This document shows positions 45,274-53,679 of a DNA stretch of 64,000 nucleotides, one piece after another. Source of the stretch: Aliiglaciecola lipolytica E3 (GTDB lineage Bacteria > Pseudomonadota > Gammaproteobacteria > Enterobacterales > Alteromonadaceae); the NCBI RefSeq assembly GCF_000314975.1, contig NZ_BAEN01000038.1, positions 124,001-188,000 on the forward strand. Reading direction: 5' to 3'. A program made the position numbers and the translations under genes. How positions within the stretch are numbered: the stretch's first letter is position 1; every line of letters begins with the position of its first letter. The notes under the pieces are model-generated. The model was given only the letters and a program-made list of their open reading frames with translations, was not told the DNA's origin and did no database searches.

Positions 45274-46938
45274 ATGCGATTTGCTTTCTATTTATTTATG
45301 TTTTTTAGCTGGGGATTGTTAATTTTTACCAGCAGCTTCTGGTCATTATCATATTGGGGAATGGCAGTACTTATCCCTATTACGCTAATCGGATTCTACG
45401 ATATATTCCAAACTAAACATGCATTGTTACGCAATTATCCAGTAGTTGGACACGGACGCTGGATAATGGAAGATATACGTCCATTTATTCGTCAATACTT
45501 CTTTGAATCTGAAACGGATGGTACACCAGTAAACCGCATGTTTCGTTCAGTTATTTATCAGCGAGCCAAAGGTGAAATGGATTCATTACCTTACGGCACA
45601 AAATTAGATACGCAAAATGTTGGTTACGAATGGGTCAGTCACTCACTTAGCGCCGTGCATCATGATGAAAGTAAATCTGTGCCGAGAGTAACCGTTGGCG
45701 GACCAGATTGCCTGCAACCATACAAAGCCAGTGTGTTTAACATTTCAGCAATGAGTTTCGGATCATTAAGTGCTAACGCCATTCGCGCGCTGAATAAAGG
45801 AGCTAAGTTAGGTAATTTTTACCATAACACAGGAGAAGGCAGTGTTAGTCCTTATCATTTAGAGCATGGCGGCGACTTAGTATGGCAAATCGGAACCGGT
45901 TACTTCGGCTGTCGAGATACCCACGGTAATTTTGATCCAGATGCATTTAAACTAGTGATGAAAAACGACACCATAAAAATGGTAGAAATTAAATTATCAC
46001 AAGGTGCTAAACCGGGTCATGGAGGGATTTTACCCGCGGATAAAAACACGCCTGAAATCGCTCGAATCCGATTAGTTAAGGCCGGCACACGCGTAGACTC
46101 TCCTCCAGGCCATAGTGCGTTTTCTAACCCGTTGGAAATGATGAGTTTCATCCAACAATTGCGGGATTTATCAGATGGAAAACCAATTGGATTTAAACTT
46201 TGTATCGGTCAAAAAAGTGAATTTGTAGCGATTTGCAAAGCCATGGTGCAAACCGGTATTAAACCGGATTTTATTACTGTCGATGGTGGCGAAGGTGGCA
46301 CAGGAGCTGCGCCTTTGGAATACTCTAACTCGGTTGGAATGCCGTTAAGAGAGGCCTTAGTTTATGTCTGCGATATTTTAAAAGGTTTCGATCTTAAAAA
46401 AGATATTCGTGTTATCGCAAGCGGCAAAGCTTTTACAGGTTTCCATGTGGTTAGAAATCTCGCTGTCGGTGCTGATATTTGCAATAGTGCACGTGGTATG
46501 ATGATGGCGTTGGGATGCGTTCAGTCCTTAGTGTGTAATACAAATCATTGCCCAACAGGGGTCGCGACTCAAGATAAAAAACTCGCTAAAGGATTAGTTG
46601 TCGAAGATAAATCTCAACGAGTGGCTAGATATCATAAAGAAACAGTAGACGCCACATTGGACATCGCCTCTTCTGCTGGCTTAACCGACTTTTGTACCAT
46701 TAATAGAGGGCATATTTATCGTCGCATTAGCCAAACAGAAATTAAGCGATACGATGAGATCTACCCGAGTTTGGTGGCAGGCTGTTTATTGACAGATGAT
46801 TACCCTGAACAATTTAGAAAAGAAATGCGGGAATCATCAGTTGACTGCTTTATGCCCAAAAAATATGTCCTAGAATCCAGTAGCGGACTGAAAACGAAAA
46901 CGAATAAAGAAAGTGAAAACAACGCTGAAACAGCATAG
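45274..46938 (+). CDS. FMN-binding glutamate-synthase-like flavoprotein
   Basis: A 554-residue protein homologous to the synthase (alpha-subunit) domain of glutamate synthase but without a glutaminase domain. Two N-terminal hydrophobic segments (about 1-45) suggest membrane attachment. The FMN barrel shows SAMSFGSLSANAIRALNKGA, NTGEGSVSPYH, GAKPGHGGILPADK, VDGGEGGTGAAPLEY and the cysteine cluster CVQSLVCNTNHCPTGVATQ. Members are stand-alone, of unclear electron donor and substrate. ATG 45274 has GGGGA five bases upstream; ATG 45262 lies inside that site. The next gene follows by 18 bases. Confidence 0.9.
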   Translation: MRFAFYLFMFFSWGLLIFTSSFWSLSYWGMAVLIPITLIGFYDIFQTKHALLRNYPVVGHGRWIMEDIRPFIRQYFFESETDGTPVNRMFRSVIYQRAKGEMDSLPYGTKLDTQNVGYEWVSHSLSAVHHDESKSVPRVTVGGPDCLQPYKASVFNISAMSFGSLSANAIRALNKGAKLGNFYHNTGEGSVSPYHLEHGGDLVWQIGTGYFGCRDTHGNFDPDAFKLVMKNDTIKMVEIKLSQGAKPGHGGILPADKNTPEIARIRLVKAGTRVDSPPGHSAFSNPLEMMSFIQQLRDLSDGKPIGFKLCIGQKSEFVAICKAMVQTGIKPDFITVDGGEGGTGAAPLEYSNSVGMPLREALVYVCDILKGFDLKKDIRVIASGKAFTGFHVVRNLAVGADICNSARGMMMALGCVQSLVCNTNHCPTGVATQDKKLAKGLVVEDKSQRVARYHKETVDATLDIASSAGLTDFCTINRGHIYRRISQTEIKRYDEIYPSLVAGCLLTDDYPEQFRKEMRESSVDCFMPKKYVLESSSGLKTKTNKESENNAETA

Positions 46939-46956
46939 AAAATCAAAGGAACGCTT

Positions 46957-47841
46957 GTGTCAACTCAAACTCACTCTGTAAACATTGCATTTATTGGCCT
47001 AGGTGTAATGGGATTTCCAATGGCCGGCTACCTCGCAAATGCTGGACATAAGGTCACAGTATTTAATCGTACGGATAGCAAAGCTAATCTTTGGCTAGAA
47101 AAATATAAAGGCAATAAAGCGGCCACACCGGCCGCAGCAGCTCAAAATAAAGATGTTGTGTTTGCTTGCGTCGGCAACGACGATGATCTACGACAAGTCA
47201 CCAGCGGTGAATACGGTGCCTTTTCAAGTATGAAAGCAGGCAGTATTTTTGTCGATCACACGACCACTTCAGCTTCTGTCGCCAAAGAACTTGCCCTGCT
47301 CGCTGAGAGTAAAAGCATTGGCTTTGTGGACGCTCCTGTCTCCGGTGGACAAGCAGGTGCGGAAAACGGAGCTCTAACGGTAATGCTAGGTGCTAAGCAG
47401 GATGACTATTTAAAAATCGAATCCTTAATTCGCTGTTATGCAAAAATGCAAAAGCTGCTAGGTCCTGTAGGTTGCGGTCAAATGGCGAAAATGGTCAATC
47501 AGATTTGTATCGCTGGTGTTGTGCAAGGACTTTCTGAAGCCCTACATTTTGCTCAACGAAACGGTTTGGATGCAGAAGCTGTGGTTGAAGTAATTTCTAA
47601 AGGAGCGGCGCAATCATGGCAAATGGATAATCGCGCAAATACAATGTTGGAGAATCAGTTTAATTTTGGTTTCGCAGTCGATTGGATGCGCAAAGATTTA
47701 GGTATCGTATTAGATCAAGCAAGACGCTCCAATGCGCATTTGCCACTTACCGCTTTAGTTGATCAGTTTTATAGTCAAGTTCAGGCTAACGGTGGCGGCC
47801 GATTCGACACATCGAGTTTAATTACGTTATTGGAAAAGTAG
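46957..47841 (+). CDS. Beta-hydroxyacid dehydrogenase (3-hydroxyisobutyrate dehydrogenase-like)
   Basis: A 294-residue NAD(P)-dependent oxidoreductase. The N-terminal Rossmann motif GLGVMGFPMAGYLANAG, the substrate motif DAPVSGGQAGAENGALTVM and the catalytic Lys stretch KMVNQICIAG are typical of 3-hydroxyisobutyrate and tartronate-semialdehyde reductases; the substrate is not determinable. The start is GTG with AAAGGAA about 6 bases upstream. Probably co-transcribed with the glutamate-synthase-like gene. Confidence 0.9.
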   Translation: MSTQTHSVNIAFIGLGVMGFPMAGYLANAGHKVTVFNRTDSKANLWLEKYKGNKAATPAAAAQNKDVVFACVGNDDDLRQVTSGEYGAFSSMKAGSIFVDHTTTSASVAKELALLAESKSIGFVDAPVSGGQAGAENGALTVMLGAKQDDYLKIESLIRCYAKMQKLLGPVGCGQMAKMVNQICIAGVVQGLSEALHFAQRNGLDAEAVVEVISKGAAQSWQMDNRANTMLENQFNFGFAVDWMRKDLGIVLDQARRSNAHLPLTALVDQFYSQVQANGGGRFDTSSLITLLEK

Positions 47842-47848
47842 TCAATAT

Positions 47849-47877
47849 CGTCGGTTACAGGCTCTATGTAGCCGACG
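47849..47877 (+). terminator. Hairpin after the dehydrogenase gene
   Basis: CGTCGGTTACA pairs with TGTAGCCGACG (one G-T pair) around a 7-base loop, 8 bases after the stop. There is no T-run, so factor dependence or RNA stabilisation is possible. Confidence 0.5.
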
Positions 47878-48087
47878 TTAAAAATTAACTTCAAGAATTC
47901 GCACATTTCACCACTGCTTAAGCGTAAATCACTAAATTCTTGGCAATTTGCCTAACCACTTATTTCATCTTTGAGCACTAAATCAAATAAAATCAATAAT
48001 TATCAATGTGTTAAAAAATTGGCCTAAGTTCTGCTAATTTCTTCACAACTAACTAAAAACTAAAAACTTTACACAATCAGGAATATT

Positions 48088-48774
48088 ATGTTTGCTTTAA
48101 CGTCATTTAAAACAATATCAAAAACGTTAGTCACAGTTTCAGCTGTTTTCGCCTTATCTGGCTGCATTATTCACGTTGGTGGTGGAAGTAATGATACCTC
48201 TGAAGGCAATAGCGTAAGTAGCGTGTTTGGTGGATTAGAAGTGTCAAAAGGTAAACATGTATCGAATGTGAGTTCTGTAAATGGTGGGATTGAGCTACAT
48301 GACGATGTAACCGCTAGAACTGTAGATACAGTAAATGGCAGTATTGAAATGGGTGAATATGTAGAGGTGCAAAATGCCTCTACCGTAAACGGTGATATTC
48401 AAGCTGGCCATCATTTTACCAGCGCTGGATATGTTAAAACGGTCAACGGAGATATCAGTTTGATGCCGAATTCAAAGTTGGGTCAGGATGTTGAAACCGT
48501 TAACGGCGACATTCAATTGCAAAACGTTAGCGTAAATGGCTCAGTTCATACTCATAACGGTGATATTAAATTAACCAATAATACTCAGATACTGGGTGAC
48601 ATCATATTTCATCAAAACAATCGAAATAATAAAGGTCACTCTATACCTAAGCTTAATATAGAAATGGGTGTTACAGTTTCCGGACAAATCATCCTCTACC
48701 GTGAAGTCGACCTTAATATTGAAGATGCTGAGTTACTTAAAAAAGTCGAAATTCAGTATGACAATGAAAAGTAA
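48088..48774 (+). CDS. Lipoprotein with VNG repeats (beta-solenoid-like)
   Basis: A 228-residue lipoprotein: signal peptide with lipobox LSGC (about residue 27). From about residue 63 to 170 six repeats of an 18-19 residue unit each carry (V/H)NG(G/S/D)I (SSVNGGIEL, DTVNGSIEM, STVNGDIQA, KTVNGDISL, ETVNGDIQL, HTHNGDIKL), suggesting a right-handed beta-solenoid like that of DUF4097-type or polymer-forming proteins. Envelope role is inferred; no named function. A terminator follows. Confidence 0.75.
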   Translation: MFALTSFKTISKTLVTVSAVFALSGCIIHVGGGSNDTSEGNSVSSVFGGLEVSKGKHVSNVSSVNGGIELHDDVTARTVDTVNGSIEMGEYVEVQNASTVNGDIQAGHHFTSAGYVKTVNGDISLMPNSKLGQDVETVNGDIQLQNVSVNGSVHTHNGDIKLTNNTQILGDIIFHQNNRNNKGHSIPKLNIEMGVTVSGQIILYREVDLNIEDAELLKKVEIQYDNEK

Positions 48775-48841
48775 TTTGAGAAAAATAAATTAACAAAACC
48801 GAGCTGAATTTTAATTGAACCGAATGTCATTCCCGACAATT

Positions 48842-48882
48842 AGGCCGCCCAGTATCAATCTTTTCTAGGCGGCCATTTTTTA
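48842..48882 (+). terminator. Intrinsic terminator after the VNG-repeat lipoprotein
   Basis: GGCCGCC pairs with GGCGGCC around an 18-base loop and is followed by ATTTTTTATTT. Confidence 0.8.
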
Positions 48883-48971
48883 TTTCGCGATGCGCAAAAA
48901 CCTATTTGTTTGATCAAATAAATTGATGTTACCGTAGCAACCATAAGTTCATTTAAACCAATGAGTACATT

Positions 48972-49355
48972 ATGACGACCATCATTATCTGTTTGATCAT
49001 TGCCACATCAATGCCCATTTTATTTAAAGCGCCTTTGGCATATGCACAAAATAAAGCGGGTGGTTATAACAATCGTTATCCTCGCGCTCAGCAAAATAAA
49101 TTGCGTGGATTCGGCGCTCGCGCCAAAGCTGTACACGAAAATAGTTTTGAAGCTTTAATTATGTTTGTCCCCGGAGCTTTAACCGCTTTAATCACCCACA
49201 ACGTCGGTGAAATAGCCCAATATCTGGCCATCGGTTTTATAGTTTCACGTCTAATTTATGCACTTTGCTATTGGTTTAACGTGCATCGTTTAAGAAGTCT
49301 CTTTTGGGGTGTCGGTTTTGCCTGCTCGATTGGATTATTGGTAATATCGTTATAG
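48972..49355 (+). CDS. MAPEG family membrane protein
   Basis: A 127-residue protein with four hydrophobic segments and MAPEG hallmarks: NNRYPRAQQNKLRGFGARAKAVHENSFEAL-type loop with Arg-Ala-x-x-x-His-x-N-x-x-E, then SRLIYALCYW. The eukaryotic family handles glutathione and eicosanoids; bacterial members have poorly known roles. It is convergent with rluB and ends at a shared terminator. Confidence 0.85.
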   Translation: MTTIIICLIIATSMPILFKAPLAYAQNKAGGYNNRYPRAQQNKLRGFGARAKAVHENSFEALIMFVPGALTALITHNVGEIAQYLAIGFIVSRLIYALCYWFNVHRLRSLFWGVGFACSIGLLVISL

Positions 49356-49369
49356 TGTTCAAAAATCCA

Positions 49370-49403
49370 AAAACGCCCCTGCATATGGATGTAGAGGCGT
49401 TTT
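49370..49403. terminator. Bidirectional terminator between MAPEG gene and rluB
   Basis: AAAACGCC pairs with GGCGTTTT; inside, CTGCAT and ATGTAG extend the stem past one mismatch around an ATGG loop. Confidence 0.85.
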
Positions 49404-49428
49404 AACGAAGAACAGCTAAATTGTAAAT

Positions 49429-50283
49429 TTAGCTTTTTTTGGGGTTTTTATTTAATTTATGTTTTTTCACTGAACGACGCATACGACTAATGCGTACATG
49501 ATCTAGCTTGTTGCGCTTTTCATTGACCAAACTTTCCGTTTCATTAGGCAATTGCACTGACTTCCGCAACGGATTCACATCTTCCAAGGTCAACTCTATC
49601 CAACCACCTTGGGGTAAACGTTTTTGTAATTCCAACCCACCATAATTCACCCGGATCAGGCGACTTACTTGCACTCCTTGAGATTCCCAAAGACGTCGCA
49701 CTTCTCGATTACGTCCTTCAGATAAGGTGACGTTAAACCATGAGTTAAGACTCTCATCATCACCAGGACGACGAGAGATGGTAGTAAATTTAGCTTCACC
49801 ATCATCAAGTTCAACGCCCTTTTTAAGCTGCGTGATCATTTTATGATCAACTTCACCAAACACTCTGACGGCATACTCACGTTGAATTTCATGTTTGGGA
49901 TGCATCAACCGGTTAGCCAACTCACCGTCGTTGGTAAACAGTAGCAAACCACTGGTATTAATATCTAAACGACCTACCGCAATCCAGCGGCCATTTTGTA
50001 TTTTTGGTAAACGGTCAAACACCGTTGGCCGCCCTTCGGGATCTTTTCGACTACATAATTCGCCTTCAGGTTTATTGTACATAAGTACCCTACAGACCGG
50101 CTTTTCTTGCGCGATAGTCAACAACTGACCGTCTACTCTGACCTGATCCGTGTTTTCAACCCTATCACCTAAGGTAGCGATATTACCGTTAACTGAAATA
50201 CGCCCCTGCTCGATCCATTTTTCCATCTCACGACGGGATCCTTTACCGGCATTTGCTAGTACTTTTTGCAGTTTTTCACTCAT
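49429..50283 (-). CDS. rluB: 23S rRNA pseudouridine(2605) synthase RluB
   Basis: Makes pseudouridine at position 2605 of 23S rRNA. The 284-residue product has an N-terminal S4 RNA-binding domain (about 1-50) and a catalytic domain with GRLDINTSGLLLFTNDG (Asp107) and LSEGRNREVRRLW. A lysine-rich C-terminal tail is typical of RluB. Its ATG overlaps the scpB stop codon (TAATG), indicating coupling within the rnm-yciO-scpA-scpB-rluB unit. Confidence 0.92.
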   Translation of the reverse strand: MSEKLQKVLANAGKGSRREMEKWIEQGRISVNGNIATLGDRVENTDQVRVDGQLLTIAQEKPVCRVLMYNKPEGELCSRKDPEGRPTVFDRLPKIQNGRWIAVGRLDINTSGLLLFTNDGELANRLMHPKHEIQREYAVRVFGEVDHKMITQLKKGVELDDGEAKFTTISRRPGDDESLNSWFNVTLSEGRNREVRRLWESQGVQVSRLIRVNYGGLELQKRLPQGGWIELTLEDVNPLRKSVQLPNETESLVNEKRNKLDHVRISRMRRSVKKHKLNKNPKKS

Positions 50284-50951
50284 TAATGTAATTGCTCTTT
50301 ATTTGCTTCAGAGTCAGCGATAGTTGACGCTGATTCTGAAGACATTGTATCTGAATTAATTTGATCAGCCACTTTTTGCAGTCGTAGCTCATCCGCTTGT
50401 TCTTGTTCCTGCTCCGGCAGTACCTCTATGCTTTGCATTGCAGGTAATTCCGCTAAATTCTTGAGCCCGAAATAATCTAAAAATGCTTTAGTCGTGGCGT
50501 ACAACGCCGGTCTTCCTGGCACTTCTTTATGCCCTACCACCTTAACCCATTCTCTTTCCGTTAAGGTCTTAATAATGTGACTACTGACTGACACGCCTCG
50601 TACGTCTTCGATTTCACCACGGGTGATAGGTTGTCGATATGCAATCAAAGACAAAGTTTCAAGCAATGCCCGAGAATAACGTGGTGCTTGCTCTTGCCAT
50701 AACTTACTTAGCCACGGACTTAAACTATCTACCGATTGAAATCTAAAACCAGTAGACACCTCTACCAGTTGAATTCCTCTAGGCGCATAATCCAATACGA
50801 GTTCTGCCAACGCGGCCTCAAGCCTTTTATTCGAAACCTTTAAGCCTTCCAATACCGTCAGCTGCAATTTATCTTTGCTTAAAGGCTCATCTGCAACGAA
50901 AATAGCGGCTTCGACCAGTTGTTTTAACTGCGCATCAGTTAGCTTTGCCAT
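50283..50951 (-). CDS. scpB: Segregation and condensation protein ScpB
   Basis: Kite subunit that binds ScpA and the SMC ATPase. The 222-residue product has two winged-helix domains with LVEAAIFVADEPLSKDKL, ETLSLIAYRQPITRGEIEDVRGV and GHKEVPGRPALYATTKAFLDYF. Its start overlaps the scpA end by 13 bases. Its partner smc in this window is interrupted. Confidence 0.95.
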   Translation of the reverse strand: MAKLTDAQLKQLVEAAIFVADEPLSKDKLQLTVLEGLKVSNKRLEAALAELVLDYAPRGIQLVEVSTGFRFQSVDSLSPWLSKLWQEQAPRYSRALLETLSLIAYRQPITRGEIEDVRGVSVSSHIIKTLTEREWVKVVGHKEVPGRPALYATTKAFLDYFGLKNLAELPAMQSIEVLPEQEQEQADELRLQKVADQINSDTMSSESASTIADSEANKEQLH

Positions 50952-51778
50952 ACATCTGACTCCCTGTCACGCAGCTTAATATGAATTTGGCTTAACGGTT
51001 GCGCCTGTACTAGGTCGACTAAGCTCTCCTTTACTAGTTCAAGGATAGCTAAAAATGTGACAACCACACCGGCTTTCCCCTCTGAAACAGTAAATAAGGT
51101 TTCGAAATCTACATAATTTTTACTATCTAGCATGTCTAAAATTCTACTCATTCGCTCACGCGTCGAGAGCACTTCACGTTCAATTTGATGATGTTCGAAT
51201 GCTTTTGCCTTTTTAATCGCGCCGTGAAATGCCAAAACCAACTCCTGTAAGCCCACTTCGGGTTGGATCTTTATCGGTGCAACTTGCGCATCTGGAATTG
51301 CCGTTGCGCCGAACAAGTCCCTTTCCATACGCGGTAAACCATCTATTTCTTGAGCAGCCAACTTTATAGCTTCATACTCTTGCAAACGTCTGATTAATTC
51401 AGCTCTCGGATCGTCTTCATCATCTTCTGCATCCGGTCTTTTAGGTAACAATAACCTAGATTTCACTTCCGCTAAAATAGCGGCCATCAATAAATACTCG
51501 GCAGCCAATTCTAGTTTAATTTCCTTCATCACCTCGACATATTCCATGTATTGTTGGGTGACTTGTAAGATTGGCAAATTAACGATATCGAACTTTTGTT
51601 TTCGGATCAGGTATAAGAGTAAATCTAACGGCCCTTCGAATGCTTCGAGAATCACTTCTAAGGCATCGGGTGGGATGTATAAGTCTTCCGGCTTTTCAAT
51701 CAGCGCTTCACCATTCACAAATGCTAATGGCAATGGCTGTTGAATCGGCGGCTTGTTAGGTATTGACTCTTGCGTCAT
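50939..51778 (-). CDS. scpA: Segregation and condensation protein ScpA
   Basis: Kleisin that links the two SMC heads. The 279-residue product has the kleisin N-terminal motif FEGPLDLLLYLIRKQKFDI (about residue 48) and a C-terminal winged helix (VVTFLAILELVKESLVDLVQ). It appears complete. It overlaps scpB by 13 bases and follows yciO by about 4 bases. Confidence 0.95.
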   Translation of the reverse strand: MTQESIPNKPPIQQPLPLAFVNGEALIEKPEDLYIPPDALEVILEAFEGPLDLLLYLIRKQKFDIVNLPILQVTQQYMEYVEVMKEIKLELAAEYLLMAAILAEVKSRLLLPKRPDAEDDEDDPRAELIRRLQEYEAIKLAAQEIDGLPRMERDLFGATAIPDAQVAPIKIQPEVGLQELVLAFHGAIKKAKAFEHHQIEREVLSTRERMSRILDMLDSKNYVDFETLFTVSEGKAGVVVTFLAILELVKESLVDLVQAQPLSQIHIKLRDRESDVWQS

Positions 51779-51782
51779 TTAC

Positions 51783-52403
51783 TTATCCAAATACACTAGT
51801 GTCGCCACTACCTTCTCGGATGATATCAATTCCACCTTCCGACATATCGATTACGCTAGTAGGTTGCTCACCTAAATAACCACCATTGATAATCAGATCA
51901 ACCTGGTGCTCTAATTTATCGCGGATTTCATCAGGATCGAATTCAGCCTGCGTTTCACCGGGTAGAATCAAGGTTGTAGACATCAAAGGTTCGTTTAATT
52001 CTTCTAATAACTGCAATGCGATTATATTATCCGGGACCCGAATTCCAATGGTTTTACGTTTTGGATTCTGCAAACGTTTAGGCACTTCTTTCGTGGCCTT
52101 GAGAATAAAAGTGTATGGCCCTGGTGTATTATTTTTAATTAATCTAAACGCCGTATTATCAACACGAGCATAATTAGATAACTCTGACATATCACGACAC
52201 ATCAACGTAAAATTGTGCTCTTTTCCGATTTGCCGGATTCTGCAAATTTTTTCTAATGCAGACTTGTCTTCCATCTGACAACCAATGGCATAACCAGAAT
52301 CTGTAGGATAAACGATTACGCCACCAGCACGAATAATTTCACATGCTTGACGTAATAATCGCTGCTGCGGGTTCTCTGGGTGAACGTAAAAATACTGACT
52401 CAT
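51783..52403 (-). CDS. yciO: YciO/YrdC-family (Sua5-like) protein
   Basis: A 206-residue protein of the YrdC fold, the length of E. coli YciO. The family is related to the tRNA threonylcarbamoyladenosine synthase TsaC/Sua5; whether YciO has that activity is unsettled. Motifs include GVIVYPTDSGYAIGC, NTPGPYTFILKAT and GIRVPDN. It sits between rnm and scpA. Confidence 0.92.
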   Translation of the reverse strand: MSQYFYVHPENPQQRLLRQACEIIRAGGVIVYPTDSGYAIGCQMEDKSALEKICRIRQIGKEHNFTLMCRDMSELSNYARVDNTAFRLIKNNTPGPYTFILKATKEVPKRLQNPKRKTIGIRVPDNIIALQLLEELNEPLMSTTLILPGETQAEFDPDEIRDKLEHQVDLIINGGYLGEQPTSVIDMSEGGIDIIREGSGDTSVFG

Positions 52404-52420
52404 AAGTTTTTGCTATTTTC

Positions 52421-53275
52421 CTAAGCTACATTTTGTGGCGCGATATTTTGCCAATCGTGCCAAACCGGGGTTAATTGTTCCGAAAATGCCAAACTTTTCC
52501 CCAATTCAGTCCAGCGACTGGGATAATGGAAATCAGAACCTGTTGAAGCTAATAAATTATGTTCTATGGCTAATTCCACCAGCAACTCTCTTTTGCTCGG
52601 CGCTAAATGCATATGGTTAGCTTCAATGCCATCACCGCCAGCAAAGGCAAATTCAGCCACCAATCTACGCAGCCATTTTGCTGTCATATCATAATGTCCA
52701 GGGTGAGCTAAAACAGCCTGCCCTCCGGCATCTTGAATCCAAGTCACTGCAACTGCAATGCTTATCCATTCAGGTTTTACGTGGGCTTTTTTACCCTTGC
52801 CCAAATATTTTTTAAATGCGCTTTCAAGACTATCAACCGCATTTAGTTTTACCAAAGCTCGAGCGAAATGCGCACGCGTTATTTGCCCTACCCCAGCAAA
52901 TTGTTTAGCGACATCATATACACCACTTACTCCAGCTTTTTCTAATTTGTGAGCAATTTTTTGTGCTCTACATTCACGACGATCAGCTTGTTCTTGTAAC
53001 CTCGCTAAAAAGGTAGAGTCATCATGGTCTACATTCAAGCCTACTATGTGGATATCAAAGCCATGCCAACTGGTCGACAACTCGACGCCTGAAATAATAT
53101 GCAATGTGCGCTTTGTGAGTTGCTGTAAATCTTTGAGTTCTTGCACACCTGCCACAGTATCGTGATCAGTTAACGCCAATACATCCACTTGCATGTTATG
53201 TGCGCGATCTAACAGTTCCTTTGGCGTAAGGCGACCGTCTGAATAGGTACTGTGACAATGTAAATCTATTTTCAT
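52421..53275 (-). CDS. rnm: RNase AM (PHP-domain 5'-3' exoribonuclease)
   Basis: PHP phosphoesterase family, known in E. coli as YciV/TrpH (RNase AM), which trims 5' ends of rRNA and short RNAs. The 284-residue product has metal-ligand motifs DLHCHSTYSDGRLTP, LALTDHDTVAG and TGSDFHYPSR. ATG 53275 (MKIDLHCHS) is preferred to ATG 53287. It is divergent from trpL, its usual location. Confidence 0.93.
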   Translation of the reverse strand: MKIDLHCHSTYSDGRLTPKELLDRAHNMQVDVLALTDHDTVAGVQELKDLQQLTKRTLHIISGVELSTSWHGFDIHIVGLNVDHDDSTFLARLQEQADRRECRAQKIAHKLEKAGVSGVYDVAKQFAGVGQITRAHFARALVKLNAVDSLESAFKKYLGKGKKAHVKPEWISIAVAVTWIQDAGGQAVLAHPGHYDMTAKWLRRLVAEFAFAGGDGIEANHMHLAPSKRELLVELAIEHNLLASTGSDFHYPSRWTELGKSLAFSEQLTPVWHDWQNIAPQNVA

Positions 53276-53504
53276 GGCTTCTATCATATAACGCTTTAAT
53301 TAGTTAGTTTTAAACTTTTTATCGCACTTTGTATTGACACAACCGTCGAATTGTTTTCTTCTATAAGGGTGCTGGCGGTATTATATGTTAAACGCCACAA
53401 AATATTCTGGTTAAATACCTTGGGAGTGAAATAAAATCCCTAAATAACGCTGATAAAACAGCATTAACATACAAAATACGACACTAAACAGCGAAAAACA
53501 GTAA
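53276..53504. other. rnm/trp divergent promoter region
   Basis: Holds the trp promoter and the rnm promoter. A TTGACA hexamer (53334-53339) is present, but the nearest TATAAT-like hexamer (CTATAA, 53361) is 21 bases away, so I do not name a promoter. A TrpR operator was not convincingly seen. Confidence 0.4.
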
Positions 53505-53564
53505 ATGACACATTCAACACAATTAATTACTAACAAAAATTGGTGGTGGCACATCCCTAACTAA
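53505..53564 (+). CDS. trpL: trp operon leader peptide
   Basis: A 19-residue leader, MTHSTQLITNKNWWWHIPN, with three consecutive Trp codons (53541-53549). Ribosome stalling at these codons when charged tRNA-Trp is scarce would favour the antiterminator. The ribosome site is weak. It is too short for most gene callers. Confidence 0.93.
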   Translation: MTHSTQLITNKNWWWHIPN

Positions 53565-53628
53565 CGGGCTGTGAGTGTTTGTGTTTATTGCAAATAATGA
53601 ATAAAAGGCCCGTTTTTCGGGCCTTTTT
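53550..53628 (+). promoter_or_regulatory. trp attenuator
   Basis: The segments of a classical attenuator are visible. Segment 1, CACATCCC (53550), can pair with segment 2, GGGCTGTG (53566). Segment 2 (ACGGGCT, 53564-53570) can instead pair with segment 3 (GGCCCGT, 53607-53613), the antiterminator. Segments 3 and 4 form the terminator AAAAGGCCCG-TTTTT-CGGGCCTTTT with a T-run (53603-53628). This predicts control by charged tRNA-Trp level. Confidence 0.88.
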
Positions 53629-53679
53629 CGTATCTGCCCGCAACGCGTTAACGTTAAATCTAAATCAGAGATGTAGAAT

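Noticed and set aside
53334-53366. trp promoter TTGACA with CTATAA
   Set aside because: The spacing of 21 bases is too long for a standard sigma-70 promoter; not listed as a feature.
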